Assembly: GCF_021647475.1 (NCBI RefSeq)
Contig: NZ_JAKIUR010000081.1
Span: 1 to 8,384, forward strand
Direction of reading: 5' to 3'
Source: Lutibacter sp.
Lineage (GTDB): Bacteria > Bacteroidota > Bacteroidia > Flavobacteriales > Flavobacteriaceae
Length of the DNA: 8,384 nucleotides
The notes below the pieces were generated by a model that did not search any database, had not been told where the DNA came from, and was given only the letters and a program-made list of their open reading frames with translations. Position numbers and translations under genes: made by a program. Shown one piece after another: positions 6,182 to 8,384 of the stretch (position 1 is the stretch's first letter; each line of letters starts with the position of its first letter).

Positions 6182-6763
6182 TTATCTAATAAAATAGAAA
6201 AAGAAAAATAAGTAAATCCACACAATATCAACAAAGTGCCAAAAAATTGCACCTAATTCTAAACCTAAATAATTTGAAGCAGAATATTTTTTTGAAAGAT
6301 GATTGAACAACACCACAATTAATACAATTATACCAGCAAAAACATGTGCAAGATGTGCAACAGTAATCCCATAAACAAATGACGATTTAACAGTGCTTTG
6401 ATCTCCAGCAAAATATAATCCTTCTTTATAAAGCTGAGAAAAACCATCAAGTTGAAAATAAACAAAACCTAAACCTAACAGTAAAGTTGACACTAAAAAG
6501 AGCGTTGTCATTTGTTGATTTCCGTTTTTAATGAATTTTTTTGCCATTAAAAAAGTTAAACTACTTAATACAATTAAAGTAGTACTTATGTTAAAAGCAT
6601 TTGGCAAAATAAACGAAACCCAATCGGCTCTTGATCTGCTTACCACGTATGCACTTGTTAATCCTGCAAACATCATTGTCATACTAATCATAGCAACCCA
6701 AAGCATTGGTTTTGCTGATTTTTGATGTGCTTGTTTAAGTTCTTGTTGTAACGAGTTTTTCAT
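6182..6763 (-). CDS. second cytochrome c oxidase subunit III-like protein (short, divergent)
   Basis: A 193-residue, five-helix protein (about 19-41, 58-77, 86-106, 130-153, 169-192) of the heme-copper oxidase subunit III family. The pattern FWHFVDIVWIYLFFFFYFI (174-192) closely matches the end of its neighbour, and VAHLAHVFAG (135-144) corresponds to the canonical TGFHGLHV histidine region. It differs in helix 1, which reads WVAMISMTMMFAG: by eye M28 occupies the position of the conserved acidic residue. It could be a structural partner of the long subunit III in the same oxidase, or serve another heme-copper oxidase. It starts 4 bp after the heme O synthase stop, so the two are tightly linked in the operon. 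Confidence 0.88.
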   Translation of the reverse strand: MKNSLQQELKQAHQKSAKPMLWVAMISMTMMFAGLTSAYVVSRSRADWVSFILPNAFNISTTLIVLSSLTFLMAKKFIKNGNQQMTTLFLVSTLLLGLGFVYFQLDGFSQLYKEGLYFAGDQSTVKSSFVYGITVAHLAHVFAGIIVLIVVLFNHLSKKYSASNYLGLELGAIFWHFVDIVWIYLFFFFYFIR

Positions 6764-6767
6764 TTAG

Positions 6768-7673
6768 TTAGTGTAAAAATTTATCTACTACGTAAATAAT
6801 TTGTATTAAAGTTATGTATAAAACACTAGAAAGCATTAATTGCCTTGCATGTTTATCCGTTTGAAATTTATATAATTTAATTGCATAAAACAACATTTTA
6901 CCTCCTAAAGCTACTAAAACAACTGCTGTAACAGGGTAAATGTAAAAATTGCCAGTTATTTTGAAAACAGGAATTATGGAAACCAGTGTTAAACAAACAA
7001 TATAAATTATAATTTGAATTACCGCCTTTTTATTTTTTTTACCCATTGGCATCAAATTAAAACCTGCTTTTTTATATTCATCAAATTGCAACCAAGCAAT
7101 TGCCCAAAAGTGTGGAAATTGCCATAAAAACTGAATTAAAAATAATATTCCTGCTTCTATAGAAAAATGATTAGTAGCAGCCACCCAACCTAACATAAAA
7201 GGTATGGCTCCAGGAAAAGCTCCAACAAAAACAGACAAAGGTGTGACAGACTTTAAAGGAGTATAAACGCTAGTATATAAAAAAATAGAAATTGCTCCAA
7301 ACAAAGCACTTTTAGCATTAATACTATATAAAATAGCTAAACCTAAAATAGTAAAGGAAACAGCAATAACCATAGCGGTTGACACATGCATCCTTCCAGC
7401 TGGTAACGGTCTGTTTTTAGTTCGTTTCATTAAAGCATCCGTATCCTTTTCAATAATTTGATTAAAGGCATTTGAAGCCCCAACCATTAAATAACCACCA
7501 ATAGCCAACATTAAAATTGTAATAATATTAATAGTTGTTACAGCTAATAAATAGCCTGCTACTGAAGAAAAAACAACACTTAAAGAAAGACCAACCTTTG
7601 TTAATTGTTTGAAATCATTAAAAACAGCAGAGAAACCAACTTTTTTAGGTATAGAATTAGAAGTTATTTGCAT
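6768..7673 (-). CDS. cyoE: protoheme IX farnesyltransferase (heme O synthase)
   Basis: This UbiA-superfamily prenyltransferase adds a farnesyl group to heme B to give heme O, the precursor of heme A for aa3-type oxidases; it is called CtaB or CyoE. The 301-residue length is standard. The first aspartate-rich motif is N71-Q-I-I-E-K-D77-T-D79, followed by MKRTKNRPLPAGRM (82-95). Other typical stretches are YTSVYTPLKS (133-142), the glycine/proline run GAFPGAIPFMLGW (151-163), and WQFPHFWAIAWLQFDEYKKAG (184-204), which holds the second motif region. Seven to nine helices are expected, in the inner membrane. It is the first gene of the oxidase operon behind a near-perfect flavobacterial promoter. 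Heme A synthase is not in the window. Confidence 0.96.
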   Translation of the reverse strand: MQITSNSIPKKVGFSAVFNDFKQLTKVGLSLSVVFSSVAGYLLAVTTINIITILMLAIGGYLMVGASNAFNQIIEKDTDALMKRTKNRPLPAGRMHVSTAMVIAVSFTILGLAILYSINAKSALFGAISIFLYTSVYTPLKSVTPLSVFVGAFPGAIPFMLGWVAATNHFSIEAGILFLIQFLWQFPHFWAIAWLQFDEYKKAGFNLMPMGKKNKKAVIQIIIYIVCLTLVSIIPVFKITGNFYIYPVTAVVLVALGGKMLFYAIKLYKFQTDKHARQLMLSSVLYITLIQIIYVVDKFLH

Positions 7674-7693
7674 ATAAGTACTTGAAATTTGTG

Positions 7694-7723
7694 CAAATAT
7701 ATTTTAAAATTTAAAATTTACAA
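7694..7723 (-). promoter_or_regulatory. promoter of the cyoE/oxidase operon
   Basis: On the minus strand TTG (7721-7723), exactly 19 nt, then TATATTTG (7694-7701) reproduce the Bacteroidota housekeeping promoter pattern. The -7 box lies about 20 nt before the cyoE ATG, giving a leader of about 15 nt. It is back to back with the tRNA promoter. Confidence 0.75.
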
Positions 7724-7774
7724 CCTTAAAACAAGTTGTTTAACTATTTATTTGAAATAAAATTAAAAAAAATC

Positions 7775-7804
7775 TTTGCAATTAACAGATTTGTATTAAA
7801 TTTG
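7775..7804 (+). promoter_or_regulatory. promoter of the tRNA-Gly/tRNA-Leu unit
   Basis: TTTG (7775-7778), an 18-nt spacer and TAAATTTG (7797-7804) match the Bacteroidota -33/-7 pattern. Transcription would start near 7810, about 40 nt before the first tRNA base, leaving a 5' leader for RNase P to remove. Confidence 0.75.
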
Positions 7805-7850
7805 CCCTCGCATTTACAGTTAAAAATGTACGTTCTTAAAAAATAGGTCT

Positions 7851-7922
7851 GCGAAAGTAGCTCAGGGGTAGAGCATCACCTTGCCAAGGTGGGGGTCGCG
7901 GGTTCAAATCCCGTCTTTCGCT
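7851..7922 (+). tRNA. tRNA-Gly (anticodon GCC)
   Basis: A complete 72-nt cloverleaf. The acceptor stem GCGAAAG (7851-7857) pairs fully with CTTTCGC (7915-7921), with discriminator T at 7922. The anticodon loop TTGCCAA gives GCC at 7883-7885, decoding GGC and GGU. The T arm has GTTCAAAT between GC-rich strands. The 3' CCA is not encoded, so it must be added after transcription. It is the first tRNA of a two-tRNA transcript. Confidence 0.97.
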
Positions 7923-7944
7923 CTACAATATATAAAATACCAAT

Positions 7945-8030
7945 GCTGAAGTGGTGGAATTGGTAGACACGCTGGACTTAAAATCCAGTGGGCTGTAAGG
8001 CCCGTACGGGTTCAAGTCCCGTCTTCAGTA
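7945..8030 (+). tRNA. tRNA-Leu (anticodon UAA)
   Basis: An 86-nt class II tRNA. The acceptor stem GCTGAAG (7945-7951) pairs with CTTCAGT (8023-8029), with a G-U wobble at the terminal pair, and discriminator A at 8030 as expected for leucine. The anticodon loop CTTAAAA gives TAA at 7979-7981. The long variable arm has a GGGC/GCCC stem (7990-7993, 8000-8003). T-stem strands are at 8006-8010 and 8018-8022. CCA is not encoded. It lies 22 nt after tRNA-Gly on the same transcript. Confidence 0.97.
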
Positions 8031-8032
8031 CT

Positions 8033-8070
8033 AAAACTCTTGTTAATCGTTTGATTTTCAAGAGTTTTTT
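8033..8070 (+). terminator. terminator of the tRNA unit
   Basis: AAAACTCTTG (8033-8042) and CAAGAGTTTT (8059-8068) are perfect 10-bp inverted repeats with a 16-nt loop, ending in a run of six T. It begins 2 bp after tRNA-Leu and ends 18 bp before the nuclease ATG. Confidence 0.8.
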
Positions 8071-8088
8071 AGGTTAATAAAACATCAT

Positions 8089-8283
8089 ATGGCTTACGTT
8101 TATATTTTACATTCAATTTCTTCCAACTATTATTATACTGGCAGTTGCAAAGATTTAACTTCTCGTCTAAGTGAACACCATGCTCATGGATATACCAACA
8201 GTTTTACTACCAGAGCATCAGATTGGGAGTTGTTTTTACTAACTGACCTTACGCAAAACATTCACGATTACGCCACATTTTGA
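8089..8283 (+). pseudogene. 3'-truncated GIY-YIG endonuclease gene
   Basis: The first 50 or so residues are a clear GIY-YIG domain start: YVYIL (3-7), the YTG form of the YIG motif (16-18), a conserved arginine in SRLSEHH (25-31), then TTRASDWELFLL (40-51). Small GIY-YIG proteins of this UvrC-like family run about 80-100 residues, with the catalytic metal-binding glutamate and a lysine-rich helix in the second half. Here the match ends near residue 54, the remaining ten residues look unrelated, and a TGA follows. No other plus-strand frame to the window edge continues the domain. The catalytic glutamate is missing, so the product is probably inactive. It starts 18 bp after the tRNA terminator with no visible promoter, and its last 16 bp overlap the converging gene. 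Confidence 0.7.
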
Positions 8284-8384
8284 TATTTATTTATTGATAA
8301 CTCATTAATTTGTTTCATTGCGTTTTTTAGAGCGTTATAATAAATTCTATCTTTCAAAGCAAAGGCATTAGATTTTGTTCTAAT
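8268..8384 (-). CDS. C-terminal end of an unidentified gene, cut by the window edge
   Basis: Reading leftward from the right edge, one frame stays open for 38 codons to a TAA at 8268-8270. The residues have a helix-like, protein-like composition (for example SNAFALKDRIYYNALKNAM, ending in NKYQNVA). I do not recognise the family. It converges on the truncated nuclease gene and overlaps its last 16 bases. With only 38 residues visible it could also be an open frame by chance, though the amino acid use looks natural for this genome. Confidence 0.5.
   Translation of the reverse strand: MRTKSNAFALKDRIYYNALKNAMKQINELSINKYQNVA

Noticed and set aside
6531..6725. Plus-strand open frame inside the short subunit III gene
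   Set aside because: It is antisense to a membrane-protein gene; the hydrophobic look comes from the complementary codons.

Overview
The window reads as a chromosomal segment of a Flavobacteriaceae-type Bacteroidota, possibly a low-GC marine genus of the Polaribacter/Tenacibaculum kind (genus is a guess). The grounds are very high AT content, promoter -7 boxes of the form TAnnTTTG instead of sigma-70 boxes, AT-rich leaders without clear Shine-Dalgarno sequences, and a gene set (small CxxC membrane protein, CtaM/DUF420, SCO, paired subunit III genes) of a kind I associate with that group. Almost everything is on the minus strand. The exceptions are a tRNA pair and a broken nuclease gene at the right end.

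Layout from right to left, following minus-strand transcription. A TTG-N19-TATATTTG promoter at 7694-7723 starts a cytochrome oxidase operon: heme O synthase (cyoE/ctaB), a short subunit III-like protein, a subunit III carrying a large extra loop, and a small subunit IV. A strong GC-rich hairpin terminator (4736-4760) closes it. Immediately beyond lies a tightly packed assembly operon: a SCO-like protein that has lost its copper ligands, a canonical SCO copper chaperone, CtaM/DUF420, and a 69-residue membrane protein with a CxxC motif. Stop and start codons overlap or nearly touch across these four genes. A TolC-family outer-membrane protein follows after 86 bp, ending in a terminator at 1200-1234. 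Next is tsaB (tRNA t6A synthesis), with its own -7 box and a TTG start. The leftmost 480 bp hold no convincing gene.

On the plus strand, a flavobacterial promoter at 7775-7804 drives tRNA-Gly(GCC) and tRNA-Leu(UAA), followed by a terminator (8033-8070). Then come a 3'-truncated GIY-YIG nuclease gene and, converging on it from the right edge, the last 38 codons of an unidentified gene.

Together the central genes supply heme O (the precursor of heme A), peripheral subunits III and IV, and copper and assembly factors for an aa3-type cytochrome c oxidase. Its subunits I and II are not here; in flavobacteria they commonly sit with alternative complex III genes. The most notable feature is that canonical proteins are paired with paralogs lacking the usual functional residues: SCO with a ligand-less SCO-like protein, and subunit III with a version lacking the helix carboxylate. 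Alongside them is an uncharacterised CxxC membrane protein. I see no CRISPR array, insertion sequence or intact mobile element.
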